From: Chrysochromulina tobinii
Lineage: Eukaryota; Haptophyta; Prymnesiales; Chrysochromulinaceae
NCBI GenBank assembly: GCA_001275005.1
Contig: JWZX01001250.1
Coordinates: 1 to 21,023 of the forward strand
Reading direction: 5' to 3'
Length of the DNA stretch: 21,023 nucleotides
The notes beneath the pieces are model-generated. The model did not search any database. It was given only the letters and a program-made list of their open reading frames with translations, and was not told where the DNA came from. A program made the position numbers and the translations under genes. Of the stretch, positions 9,500 through 17,046 are shown in pieces (the stretch's first letter is position 1; each line of letters opens with the position of its first letter).

Positions 9500-12109
9500 T
9501 TACCACCAACCTTGGCCGGGCTCCACCTGCTGAGCTCGTTCCGCAGCGCGCCACAGCGCATTTTTGGGCGGGCGTGGGCCGAGGACCTCCTGCCCCGCCG
9601 GGCGCGGTAGCGCTCGCTTGGGCTGCCCCGCTCGCGTCAGCAGCACCTTGGAAGCTCTGTCCCCTCGCCGCGTCTTCGACACCGCCCCCCGGGGGCTCAA
9701 GGGCTGCTGGCGGCGCGCTTCGAAGATCGGCGGGGGCGCCGTCCGTGTCGCTGGAGATGCGCGTAACGGACGAAAGCGCATTCCATCTGCCGAGCCCGGC
9801 GCGATGGTCGCCGACGGCGCGGGCGCCAGGTACGGCGCGGGCGCCTGCTGCGCATCCCTCCACTCCTGCTGCGCGGCCTCGGCGTATGGATCGGCGCGCG
9901 TTGGCGCCCCCGTCCCCTGCGGCGCCCCCCACTGCGGCGCCTGCTGCATGGCCCGCCACGCTTGCTGGGCTGCCTCCTGCGGCGACCACGACGGCGCCTC
10001 GTCCGACGACCAGCTCGCCACCGCTGCGGCTCGCACCGCTGCGGCTCGCGCCGCTGCGGCTCGCTCCGCCTCCCCTGCCGCTCGCTCCGCTGCAGCCTCG
10101 CGCGCCAACAGCCGTTCCGCGGACTCTCTTGCGGTGGCCCACGCGGCCGCGGACGCCGCCGAGCTCTGCTGCGGCGCGTAGCCGTCCTGCGGCGTCTGCT
10201 GCCCATATGTAACGGCCGCCGTCGGGGTGGTGCTCGTCAGCGGCGAGGGCAGGCCACGCCCCTGCCACCAGCCGAGAGGGTCCAGCTTGAGGTTCTCGAG
10301 GCCCTCGAAGAAGATGGTCAGCGCGTCGCGCTTGAGGGGGTCTGCGCGCAGGGACTTCCATTGCCCAGGTGCTTGAGCGGATGCCGGCCAGGCCTGGGCG
10401 GGTGCCTGGCCCACTGGAGCTGACCATGCAGGGGACACTGTAGGGCGTTCGGGACGGCGCTGCGCACTCGGCTGCCTACCCAGCTCCGTCCCGAGCGCCC
10501 ATGCCCCGCGCGTGAGCTCGCCCGGTGGGGCACCCCCCCCGAGTGTCTCCTCGATCGCCTCGCGAATGTAGTTCGGATTCTCGCGTGGCGGCGGCTTGCC
10601 CTCGGTCGCCGAAGCTGCTGACCGGCCGGAGACGGCCATTGCCAAGGCTTGGCCAGCAGCGAGCACGGAGAGGGCTGTGATGATCTGTGTGCTCGTGTCT
10701 TTCCAGTCGACCGGACCCACCTTGGCCGCCGTCTTGACCACGCTCGACGCCGCCTGGACCGCTAGCCCCGCCTGCTGCCGCGCCGCCGCCGCCTGCTTGT
10801 GGGCCTCCTCGGCCAGCTGCCGTGCCGCCGCCTCCTGCTCTCTCGCCGTCGTCTCGGCTTGCTTGGCGTCGGCGAGGGCGGCTTCAAGAGGCGCGCGCGC
10901 CGTCTCGAGGCTCGCCGCCGACTCGGCGAGCAGCTTCTCCAGAGCGAGTCGCACATCGGCCAGCTCGGCCTCCTTTGCGTTCACTCGCCTCTCAAGGACA
11001 GCTTGGACCTCCGCCAGTTGCGCCTCCTTCTCCGCCACCTGCTCTAGCAACGCCGCCTGCGCCTGCGCCGAGTGCGCTTCGGTCGTGGCCACCCTCGCCT
11101 CTAGGGCCGTCTGAGCAGCGACCAGGCTCGCCTTCTCCTCCTTGATCTTCGTCAGCTCCTCCTGCGCCGCCGCCAGCTGCGCCTCCTTCTCCGCCACCTG
11201 CGAAAGGAGAGCCGCCTTCTCCTGGGACGAGTGCGCTTCGGTCGTGGCCACCCTCGCCTCGAGGGCCGTCTGAGCCGCGACCAGGCTCGCCTTCTCCTCC
11301 TGATTCTTGCGCAGCTCCTCCTGCGCCGCCGCCAGCTGCGCTTCCTTCTTGCCCACCGTCTTCTGCAGCGCCGCCTGCGCCTCCTGCGCCTCCTGCGACT
11401 GCACCTCCGGCGGCGAGAGCGCCTCCTTCTCGGCTTCCCTCGTCTCGAGAGACGCCTGTGCCGCCGACGCTCTTGCCTGTGCGAGCTGGGCCTTCTTCTC
11501 GGCCACCTTTCTCTCTAGGGCGCTCTGAGCCTCCGATCGCTGCGCTTCCTTCTCCGCCAGCTTCTCCGCCAGCTTCTGCTTCAAGGCCGCCTGCTCGGCC
11601 TCCAGGTCCTTGACCGTGCCGGACATCGAGCTGAGCTGTGTCGCATAGGCCGCCTCGTTTGATTTGAGCTTGGCGGCGTAGGCCACCTCCGCCGCGGCTA
11701 GTCTCTCGGCGGCCAGTTTCTCGGCCGCCTCCGCCGCGGCCACGTTGTCCAATGCAATCTTGGCAACCTGTTCGGCCTTCTCCGCCACCGTCTTTTGGGT
11801 CTTGCTAAGCTCGATCGCCTGGGTAACCACGTCTGCCCCGATAGTATTGACGTCGGCACTTGCAGGTATGCCGCTCATAGAGAGCAGCCCGATGACTCCC
11901 GCGCCGACAGCGCCGGCGACGAAGCCCGCAAAGGTCCGCTTAGCCACCCGCTTCTCGTACGCTTCCAGTTTGTTGAGCTTGTCCTCGCGAAACTCCTCGA
12001 TCATGACGGGCGCGGTGGCGCGGGTGGCTGCGATGGCCGCCGGAGCCCGTGGTAGCCCCGGGCTGAACGGGTGAAAACTCTGGGCCACGAGGAGGACCAT
12101 AGGCAGCAT
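9500..12109 (-). CDS. Ala-rich coiled-coil protein, predicted plastid-targeted, two membrane spans
   Basis: The predicted protein has 869 residues. I start it at the ATG at 12109; the frame opens further upstream only at a GTG. The N-terminus is a short hydrophobic signal (MLPMVLLVAQS) followed by Phe12 and an Ala/Arg/Pro-rich stretch, resembling the bipartite signal-plus-transit peptides of complex-plastid algae. A hydrophobic segment (60-78) ends near ASA|D (83-86), a possible second cleavage site or a true membrane anchor. A long Glu/Ala/Gln/Lys coiled coil follows (about 90-460), including two near-identical 53-residue repeats (254-306, 307-359) and a partial third. A second hydrophobic segment lies at 475-493. 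The rest is Pro/Ala/Gln-rich and largely disordered, apart from the conserved-looking stretch FFEGLENLKLDPLGWWQG (600-617). No enzyme motif is seen, so function is unknown; a structural role at a plastid membrane is inference. Confidence 0.8.
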   Translation of the reverse strand: MLPMVLLVAQSFHPFSPGLPRAPAAIAATRATAPVMIEEFREDKLNKLEAYEKRVAKRTFAGFVAGAVGAGVIGLLSMSGIPASADVNTIGADVVTQAIELSKTQKTVAEKAEQVAKIALDNVAAAEAAEKLAAERLAAAEVAYAAKLKSNEAAYATQLSSMSGTVKDLEAEQAALKQKLAEKLAEKEAQRSEAQSALERKVAEKKAQLAQARASAAQASLETREAEKEALSPPEVQSQEAQEAQAALQKTVGKKEAQLAAAQEELRKNQEEKASLVAAQTALEARVATTEAHSSQEKAALLSQVAEKEAQLAAAQEELTKIKEEKASLVAAQTALEARVATTEAHSAQAQAALLEQVAEKEAQLAEVQAVLERRVNAKEAELADVRLALEKLLAESAASLETARAPLEAALADAKQAETTAREQEAAARQLAEEAHKQAAAARQQAGLAVQAASSVVKTAAKVGPVDWKDTSTQIITALSVLAAGQALAMAVSGRSAASATEGKPPPRENPNYIREAIEETLGGGAPPGELTRGAWALGTELGRQPSAQRRPERPTVSPAWSAPVGQAPAQAWPASAQAPGQWKSLRADPLKRDALTIFFEGLENLKLDPLGWWQGRGLPSPLTSTTPTAAVTYGQQTPQDGYAPQQSSAASAAAWATARESAERLLAREAAAERAAGEAERAAAARAAAVRAAAVASWSSDEAPSWSPQEAAQQAWRAMQQAPQWGAPQGTGAPTRADPYAEAAQQEWRDAQQAPAPYLAPAPSATIAPGSADGMRFRPLRASPATRTAPPPIFEARRQQPLSPRGAVSKTRRGDRASKVLLTRAGQPKRALPRPAGQEVLGPRPPKNALWRAAERAQQVEPGQGWW
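11033..11350 (-). repeat. Two tandem 159-bp coding repeats in the coiled-coil gene
   Basis: Copy 1 (11192-11350) and copy 2 (11033-11191) encode near-identical 53-residue units beginning [EK]KEAQLAAAQEEL and containing SLVAAQTALEARVATTEAH. Long nucleotide stretches are almost identical, indicating a recent in-frame tandem duplication or gene conversion. A partial third unit (EKEAQLAEVQ) continues below 11032. Confidence 0.93.
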
Positions 12110-12407
12110 CTTGATGAGAGGCCTCAGATGATGACACACATGGAAGCTTTGCGGCGCTTCGCTACAGAAAATCTGAACCGAACGAGATTGGAGATCATGA
12201 ACAACACGTGGGAGGTTTGGTGGTGCGTTTCCGGGTGAAATCTGTCTATAGTCGCCCTGCCGCCTGTGTCAGTCCATGCAGACCTTTTTCGTATGTTTTT
12301 GTGAAGCGGGATCCCACCCCTCGCCTTTACAGGGTCGTGAGGCGAACTGCCCTTTTGGCCCGGCGGCGAGCTGTGCGCCCGCTCCACGTCGAAGCTGACG
12401 CTGCGCC
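12110..12407. promoter_or_regulatory. Divergent promoter region between coiled-coil and small acidic-protein genes
   Basis: About 300 bp separate two head-to-head ATGs. On the plus strand a pyrimidine-rich acceptor-like CTTTACAG ends at 12332, 75 nt before the small-protein ATG, and a GTATGT donor-like site lies at 12291. A 42-nt 5'-UTR intron is conceivable but weakly supported. No TATA box is evident. Confidence 0.4.
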
Positions 12408-12836
12408 ATGGACGGCGAGGAGGGCGACGACGAGGGGTCGCGTCCTCCTCCCCCGGTGGTCGTGCCTCGAACGACTGCGGCCGCACGGTTGAACCAGACG
12501 CTTGAAGAGCGCCGTGCATGGGTCTCTTCGACAGCCAGCAATTCAGGAGGGCTGTCGCCGACAGGGTCCCAAGGGCAGGAGCCCAGCGTGAACCGGCTGC
12601 CGCTCAGAGAGGTCGTCCAACGCTGTCTCGACGACTGGGGAATTCAGTCTGACTCGTCGGAAGATGACGACGACTTCTGCGGCTGGCGTGTTGGCAGCAG
12701 AGCACTGCCGCTGCCTGGCGAGCCTTGGCCCTTGCCCGGCGCTGGCCTACCACCTCCGCCCGCGCGCAGGCCGAGCTTAGGTGCTGGCGGCAGCGGCCGG
12801 CCACCCGGGAGGCTAAAAAGCTGCCTGCTGCAATAA
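12408..12836 (+). CDS. Small Pro-rich protein with acidic Ser/Asp cluster, unknown function
   Basis: The predicted protein has 142 residues. The ATG sits in a strong context (GCGCCATGG). The sequence is mostly low-complexity: an acidic start (MDGEEGDDEG), a Pro/Val run (13-20), a central helix-like segment LPLREVVQRCLDDWGI (64-79), then SDSSEDDDDF (81-90), a classic casein-kinase-2-type acidic Ser cluster, and a Pro/Gly-rich tail. I recognise no domain. The frame is real-looking because it has the good start context, an ordered core and GC-ending codons, and it faces a divergent partner gene. A regulatory or scaffold peptide is possible; nothing in the sequence decides it. Confidence 0.55.
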   Translation: MDGEEGDDEGSRPPPPVVVPRTTAAARLNQTLEERRAWVSSTASNSGGLSPTGSQGQEPSVNRLPLREVVQRCLDDWGIQSDSSEDDDDFCGWRVGSRALPLPGEPWPLPGAGLPPPPARRPSLGAGGSGRPPGRLKSCLLQ

Positions 12837-12956
12837 CCACGATCGTGCGCTGTTGCGCACTTGCTGCGTGAGGCCCGCAGCAGACGAGAGTCTGAACGCT
12901 TGAAGTTACTACGTGCATGCTCTAACCAGAACTATACCATACTGTACTGGGTGTCC

Positions 12957-12970
12957 GGGTGTTAACACCC
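12957..12970. repeat. Perfect 14-bp palindrome GGGTGTTAACACCC
   Basis: The site is self-complementary over 14 bp in a gene-free stretch. Its core GTGTTAACAC recurs at 16712-16721 in another gene-free stretch. It could be a dimeric protein-binding site or chance. Confidence 0.7.
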
Positions 12971-13086
12971 ACGATACTATTTCAGAGTATACTATTCAGG
13001 GCGGTCTTCTGCGCCGTGCGGCGAGGGCGCGGTAGGCAAGCCCGCGCGTTAGCCGCGCGGCCACGACCCGCGCCCACGTAAGCCGT

Positions 13087-13104
13087 CGCGCGCGCGCGCG
13101 CGCG
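13087..13104. repeat. (CG)9 dinucleotide run
   Basis: Nine uninterrupted CG dinucleotides form an 18-bp alternating tract, the classic Z-DNA-prone sequence. It lies in a gene-free stretch of very high GC. Confidence 0.95.
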
Positions 13105-13456
13105 AACGCCCCGACCGGCGACCGGACCGGCGGACGGGCCCGAGAGCGACCTCGCTCGACCGGTTCGCCCTACGCCATGTCCCTGGAGCCGAGAGAGACG
13201 CCACGCGAGATGTGATATGCGACGCACGCTCGGAGGCTCGCCGTTCGCGTCATCCGGTCTCTCCCCAGACACTGATGACACTCAGCACCGGGCACGCTCC
13301 ATCGCGCGCATCGGCCCAATGACCGGCCCAGCGTCCCCACGAGAGTCTCCCCACACGCCAGACGCGGCTCGCGGGCACCCATACGCGCCCGGCATGCCGA
13401 CCGTCTACGGGGAAACCCTACTATCTGGACTATCTGGTTCGGAGGCAAATTTGGTC

Positions 13457-15039
13457 TCAGTGGCGATGTTCGCGATGGACCGACAGTGGATCCGGCTTGT
13501 CACTGTCACTGGATCCAGGTTTGATCGCCGCTCGGCTATTGTGCCAGGACGGATGGTAGGCTCCGTCGAGCGATGAAGGATTCAATCCGGAGCGTGGCGG
13601 TTCACGAGATTCCACAGGCATCTGGCAATACTCGAGCGTGTAGGACGTCTCGCGCCCGTCGGCCGACCGGCTATTCTGCTGCATGCCAAAGGGCTGCCTC
13701 AACGTGCGCGTGTAGTAGGAGAGGACGAAAGGCTGCTTGTCCGCGCCGATGACATGTTGCGAAATCTTCGGATCGGGCTCGCGACCATCGTACATCGTGC
13801 ACACATACGACTTGCCCTCGGCAGGTGCCCACGAGCCGTCCGCACGACGGGTTGGGCCCGCCGTTGCTGGGCGCCCAATACGACGCTCCGGCGGCGCGCT
13901 CGCCGGTGCGTATGGCTCCTTGGTGATAAGGGGCTGGCCCGGCGGGAAATGGCTGTATGGGTGGAAGAAACTCTTCGCCGGGCGGGCCGAGCTTGGGCGC
14001 TGCGGCGGCGGCTGGGGCTGGTGCTGCCGCGCCGCGCGAGCCGAGCACGGGCGCTTTGACGGCGGAGGATGGGGATGGGGATGCTGCAGCTGCAGCTGCT
14101 TCTGCTCAAGCTCGCGCCACTGCTGCTCGAGTCGCTCATCGAGCTGCTGCTGATGCTGATGATGATGATGATGGGCATCAGGCGCAATGGCGGCCGGAGC
14201 TTGGGTCGCTGGCGTCGCTGTTGGATCGGAAAATTGCACTGCCCTGCTCGCGGCTGCGTCGACGGCGGGGCGTGGGGACGTACTCGTAGGTGGTGATGCT
14301 GCTGCCGCCCGTTGCGAGTACAACTCCTTCTTCAGCTGAGTATATGCGTCGTACTTGCTACAGAGGTGCTCCCTCACGTCACGCCGCAGAGCTGCCGACG
14401 GAGGGGCTTGCTCCGGCGCGAGGAGTCCCTGCTCGAGGAGCAGTGCGCGCAGCTTTGCGATACGCTTCTCGTGCTTGGCGAGTTTCAGGAGCTGATCGCG
14501 TATCTCATACGTTGTGCTGTCGTCATAGACATGCGGGCGAGCCAGCTGCTGCACATCGAAAGCGTTGGGTTGGCCCCAAGGTGGCTGTGTGGTGGTTGCG
14601 GCGCGGCCGGTGCCTGGCTTCTTCTCGAAGAGGTGCCCTTCCTTGCCGCCCCGCATCATGAGCATGTCGGAATTACAAGCATCATATCCATTGACCCAGG
14701 TGCGAGCGGGCGTCGGCACGTAGGCGACAGTCACCGTGGGACTCCTTGCCCAGCCCGACCGTGGCCAAGGTATCCCTGGAGCCCCGCCTGGAAAAAATTC
14801 TCTGGAGTTTGGTGATACGCCTTCGACGAGTATCGCAGAGGCGGAGTCGGGGGCGGCAGCTTTTGCGGCTTGACTTCCTTGGGGTCCGGGGCCTTTTTTG
14901 CCTTCTCCCACACCCTGCGCTTGCGGCGCAGCGCGCGCAGCAGCTCTTCGACCAGCTCCTCCCTGGCCGTGATGTCCCATATGAAATCTGTTTTTGCACG
15001 TTTCTGTTTCTTCGAGAAGTCCGCAAACTTGAACCGAGT
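13457..15039 (-). CDS. Pro/Gln/His-rich protein with RPSSAR motif; intron-containing, 5' end unresolved
   Basis: The stop is at 13459-13457. The lower part (14744-13457, 428 aa) has a helical stretch around EIRDQLLKLAKHEKRIAKL, a five-His run, a Gln/Glu-rich helix, RPSSARP, RPATAGP and a Tyr-rich C-terminal region. The ATG-initiated frame from 14980 stays open but reads low-complexity Gly/Ala/Arg there. The next frame encodes a credible protein from 15039 to about 14819: helix DITAREELVEELLRALRRKR, then PPPTPPLRYSSKAYH, with almost every codon ending in G or C. A 74-nt GT-AG intron at 14818-14745 would join the two frames. No in-frame ATG is present above it, and a TAA lies at 15042-15040, so an upstream exon is needed. 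RPSSAR-type motifs are common in ciliary proteins, so an axonemal role is a weak guess. Confidence 0.65.
14745..14818 (-). other. Inferred 74-nt intron joining two reading frames
   Basis: On the minus strand the donor is AAGGC|GTATCA and the acceptor is GGGCAAG|GAGTCC. An alternative acceptor three bases on, at 14742, would give 77 nt. Both lengths are 2 modulo 3, which is what the frame change needs. The third codon positions of either frame lose their G/C bias across this interval, as expected for intron sequence. A single missing base near 14730 would explain the data too. Confidence 0.5.
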
Positions 15040-15091
15040 TTAGTCAAGTCCAGTCAAGTCAAGTCACTTGACTGGACTTAGCCGAGTTTAG
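15034..15091. repeat. Hairpin (14-bp arms) flanked by 10-bp direct repeats
   Basis: The arms AAGTCCAGTCAAGT (15046-15059) and ACTTGACTGGACTT (15066-15079) are perfectly complementary around a 6-nt loop. The identical 10-mer CCGAGTTTAG lies on each side (15034-15043 and 15082-15091), 38 bp apart. The layout is that of a tiny palindromic insert bounded by target-site duplications, or of a structured intron element. Confidence 0.9.
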
Positions 15092-15464
15092 ATGGTTTGA
15101 CTTTCTCGGTGCGGCGAAACACAATGGGGAAAACAAGGGGGGGATTCAACTGGATGTCAAGGGCTGGATGTTCGGTGGTCTACATGTACCTGCAGGAGCA
15201 GAGGAGCTCGTGTGCAGGACCACGGAGAGTTAGAGCGACCGCCGTTGACCACCGTGGTAGCGCTGCGTCCTGCGAGCGCCACGCGCTGACGCGTTGCCCA
15301 ACCAGACCCGTCGTAGATAAGTCTGGTGGGACCGACAGCGCGACAGGCGCAGTGCAGCGCTCCCCGCTACATGTAGCCACGAACCATTGAGACCCTAGAT
15401 GGATTTGCCTGGCACGTCAGCAGCCTAGCTTCAAGCTTGGAGCGTGCGGCACTTTCTACACATG

Positions 15465-15472
15465 TATATAAA
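15465..15472 (+). promoter_or_regulatory. TATA box upstream of the PDZ gene
   Basis: TATATAAA lies 262 bp before the PDZ gene ATG at 15734, in otherwise GC-rich DNA. Transcription would be expected to start about 25-35 bp downstream, near 15495-15505, giving a leader of about 230 nt. It is the only well-formed TATA box I see at a gene 5' end in the window. Confidence 0.6.
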
Positions 15473-15553
15473 CAGTGAACACCTCCCTTGGACTAGAACT
15501 TCGAACGAGCCACCGACGGCCTCCCCCCCAGGCATTCAGTCACAAGGAGTAGA

Positions 15554-15583
15554 ATGTTTTGGAGCTTGAAGTTTTTGCTCTAG
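15554..15583 (+). other. Upstream ORF or alternative first exon (MFWSLKFLL)
   Basis: An ATG at 15554 opens a nine-residue frame ending at TAG 15581-15583, inside the predicted leader of the PDZ gene. If a GT at 15571 were a donor and the strong acceptor-like TTCTTTCCAG ending at 15750 its partner, this ATG would join in frame to the PDZ protein at SATANVPSS, replacing the MALLSR start. Both readings remain possible. Confidence 0.35.
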
Positions 15584-15733
15584 CTACATGTACATACACG
15601 ACGCACTCCCTTTTCTTCACGTTCACGTCCAATTTGTTCAGCCCCATCTCCCCTGGCCCAAAATCGCGTCCTGAATCGACCCCAGCGTGTGCGTGCGCCG
15701 TCCGTGCGTGCCGCTCGTCAGCGCCAGCGCCTC

Positions 15734-16354
15734 ATGGCACTTCTTTCCAGGTCTGCTACCGCGAATGTCCCCAGCAGCCTGGGAGCGACGAGCAGCTCAG
15801 CGAATGCCACCAAGATCGCCAAGGTCTCCGTGCGTCGCGTGGCCGGCCAGCCTTTTGGCGTCATGCTGTCTGACCCTGAGAAGTCGATCACCGTGACCGG
15901 CGTCCAACTTGCCTACTTAGGAGCGGGTGTGTTCGCGAAGGCGGGCCTGCAAAAGAGGGATGTGCTCATGAGCATTAATGGTAAGCCGTGCGATCAAGGT
16001 CACGAGGCGGCCAGCAAGCAGCTCAGCGCGCTCGTTGGCGAGGTGATCGTTACCGTCTATCGGCCGCCACCCACTCGATCATTGACCAACAGCGTCTTGA
16101 GCGTCTTCTCGAGGAAATCCGACGACTCGGTCGGGTTTACGCCAACGGCGGTTTCGGCGGCGGAGGAGGAAGTGAGACGGGAGGAAGCGGCCAAGTTGCT
16201 GCAGGCACACATTCGTGGCCACAAAGCGCGGGCATCTATGCCCGACGGGGAGATGCCCGACGGGAAGATGCCCGCCTTCATCGGTGCGCCCGCCTCCGTG
16301 CCCGGCTGGCTTGCACGCTGTCTCGCGCCGTGCCTCGGCGGCGGCAAGAGGTGA
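15734..16354 (+). CDS. PDZ domain plus IQ motif protein
   Basis: The predicted protein has 206 residues from the first in-frame ATG at 15734; the open frame begins upstream only at a GTG. Residues 27-110 form a PDZ domain with the ligand loop QPFGVML (39-45), the strand KRDVLMSINGKP (74-85) and the helix HEAASKQLSAL (90-100). PDZ domains bind C-terminal peptides of partner proteins and scaffold membrane complexes. An IQ motif, LQAHIRGHKAR (156-166), should bind calmodulin or a related EF-hand protein. Next comes a short tandem MPDGE/MPDGK repeat (169-178), then a tail WLARCLAPCLGGGKR (192-206) whose two cysteines next to hydrophobic residues might be lipid-modified. The likely role is a Ca2+/calmodulin-linked scaffold; the partner is unknown. 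A TATA box lies 262 bp upstream. An alternative spliced start is described at 15554. Confidence 0.85.
   Translation: MALLSRSATANVPSSLGATSSSANATKIAKVSVRRVAGQPFGVMLSDPEKSITVTGVQLAYLGAGVFAKAGLQKRDVLMSINGKPCDQGHEAASKQLSALVGEVIVTVYRPPPTRSLTNSVLSVFSRKSDDSVGFTPTAVSAAEEEVRREEAAKLLQAHIRGHKARASMPDGEMPDGKMPAFIGAPASVPGWLARCLAPCLGGGKR
16238..16272 (+). repeat. 15-bp tandem coding repeat (MPDGE/MPDGK)
   Basis: ATGCCCGACGGGGAG is followed by ATGCCCGACGGGAAG and a partial third copy, ATGCCC, inside the PDZ gene. The repeat encodes a short charged linker after the IQ motif and is likely length-variable. Confidence 0.9.
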
Positions 16355-17046
16355 AGGAGCGCCTATGACTTCCGAGTTCCCAATTTCAAATTTGAAGGAC
16401 GGGCTCCTGCCTTCACCTTCCGGGGTCACGGTCGACGGTACACGGTGGCCGGTGGGCTCTGCTTATTTCAGTTTGCATGCCGTGGTGGTGTGGTGCTAAA
16501 CGTGATGCTGCAATACTCGCTGCAATCATCGATGGTCATCGCATGCACAGCGTCGCATGAACGCGTTGCCTCTGAACGCGGGCGTGTGTACGGAACGGAA
16601 TGACGCGGCTACCAAGTTACCATCGCGCATCGGCTACGCGGTAACTATGGCGGTCGTCGTGTCCCTGTGCTTAACCGCCGGTGCGAGCCGGCGCGGGTGC
16701 GTCGGGTGGGTGTGTTAACACTGAACATGGACTTAGCGTGTTGCTGGCGAGGCCGTTTTGCTTTTACGTTTTTGGCCGCGAGGTCGGAGGTCGTGGTCGA
16801 AACGACAAACGGAAACGTATCACCGTGACCATGTGAGAGTGAGAAAATTACAAGAGAATTACTAACATACCGGCGAGACACGCTGCACAGCGGTGACAGC
16901 TGCGCACTGGCCCGCACCCGGGGCCCGGGCTCGCGGTCCGGCGCGGCCCTGTCATGGCCCGTCCTGCGTGCGTACCACACAATGTAGTATGAAGTATAGT
17001 ATCAAGTATGACAGCGTGCCTATCAGTGCTCGAATGAGCGCTAGCA
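16355..17046. other. Convergent gene-free stretch
   Basis: This stretch of 692 bp lies between the PDZ stop and the stop of the minus-strand plastid-type gene. It contains the palindrome GTGTTAACAC (16712-16721), repeated CTGCAAT words (about 16509-16527) and AGTAT words (about 16986-17008). I find no coding frame with domain content, no tRNA-like boxes and no clear terminator. Open frames here are short and unbiased. Confidence 0.6.

Larger units (their letters stand above)
12837..13456. other. Convergent gene-free stretch with palindrome and (CG)9
   Basis: This stretch lies between the small-protein stop and the stop of the minus-strand gene ending at 13457. It holds the perfect palindrome GGGTGTTAACACCC (12957-12970), a pair of ATACTATT(T)CAG direct repeats (about 12974-12999) and an 18-bp (CG)9 run (13087-13104). 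The open frames here have no domain content. No RNA gene is seen. Confidence 0.6.
14976..15733. other. Region between the minus-strand 13457 gene and the PDZ gene
   Basis: This region should hold the missing first exon(s) of the minus-strand gene and the promoter and 5' leader of the PDZ gene. It contains a hairpin flanked by direct repeats (15034-15091), four copies of an ACATGTA word (about 15182, 15369, 15461, 15586) and a TATA box. A minus-strand open frame at about 15380-15180 lacks an ATG and I cannot link it to the gene below. Confidence 0.5.

Noticed and set aside
9087-10427. 446-residue minus-strand open frame
   Set aside because: It overlaps the coiled-coil gene in another frame and the myosin N-terminus, and is Gly/Ala/Arg-rich with no domain.
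11033-11350. Tandem repeats as a CRISPR-like array
   Set aside because: The units are contiguous 159-bp coding repeats without spacers, inside a coiled-coil frame.
13457-14980. Taking the 507-residue frame from the ATG at 14980 at face value
   Set aside because: The first 50 or so residues are low-complexity while the neighbouring frame over the same bases is strongly coding, so the N-terminal part is probably spurious.
15180-15380. 66-residue minus-strand frame as first exon of the 13457 gene
   Set aside because: It has no ATG, and no donor could be joined in phase to the exon below with any confidence.
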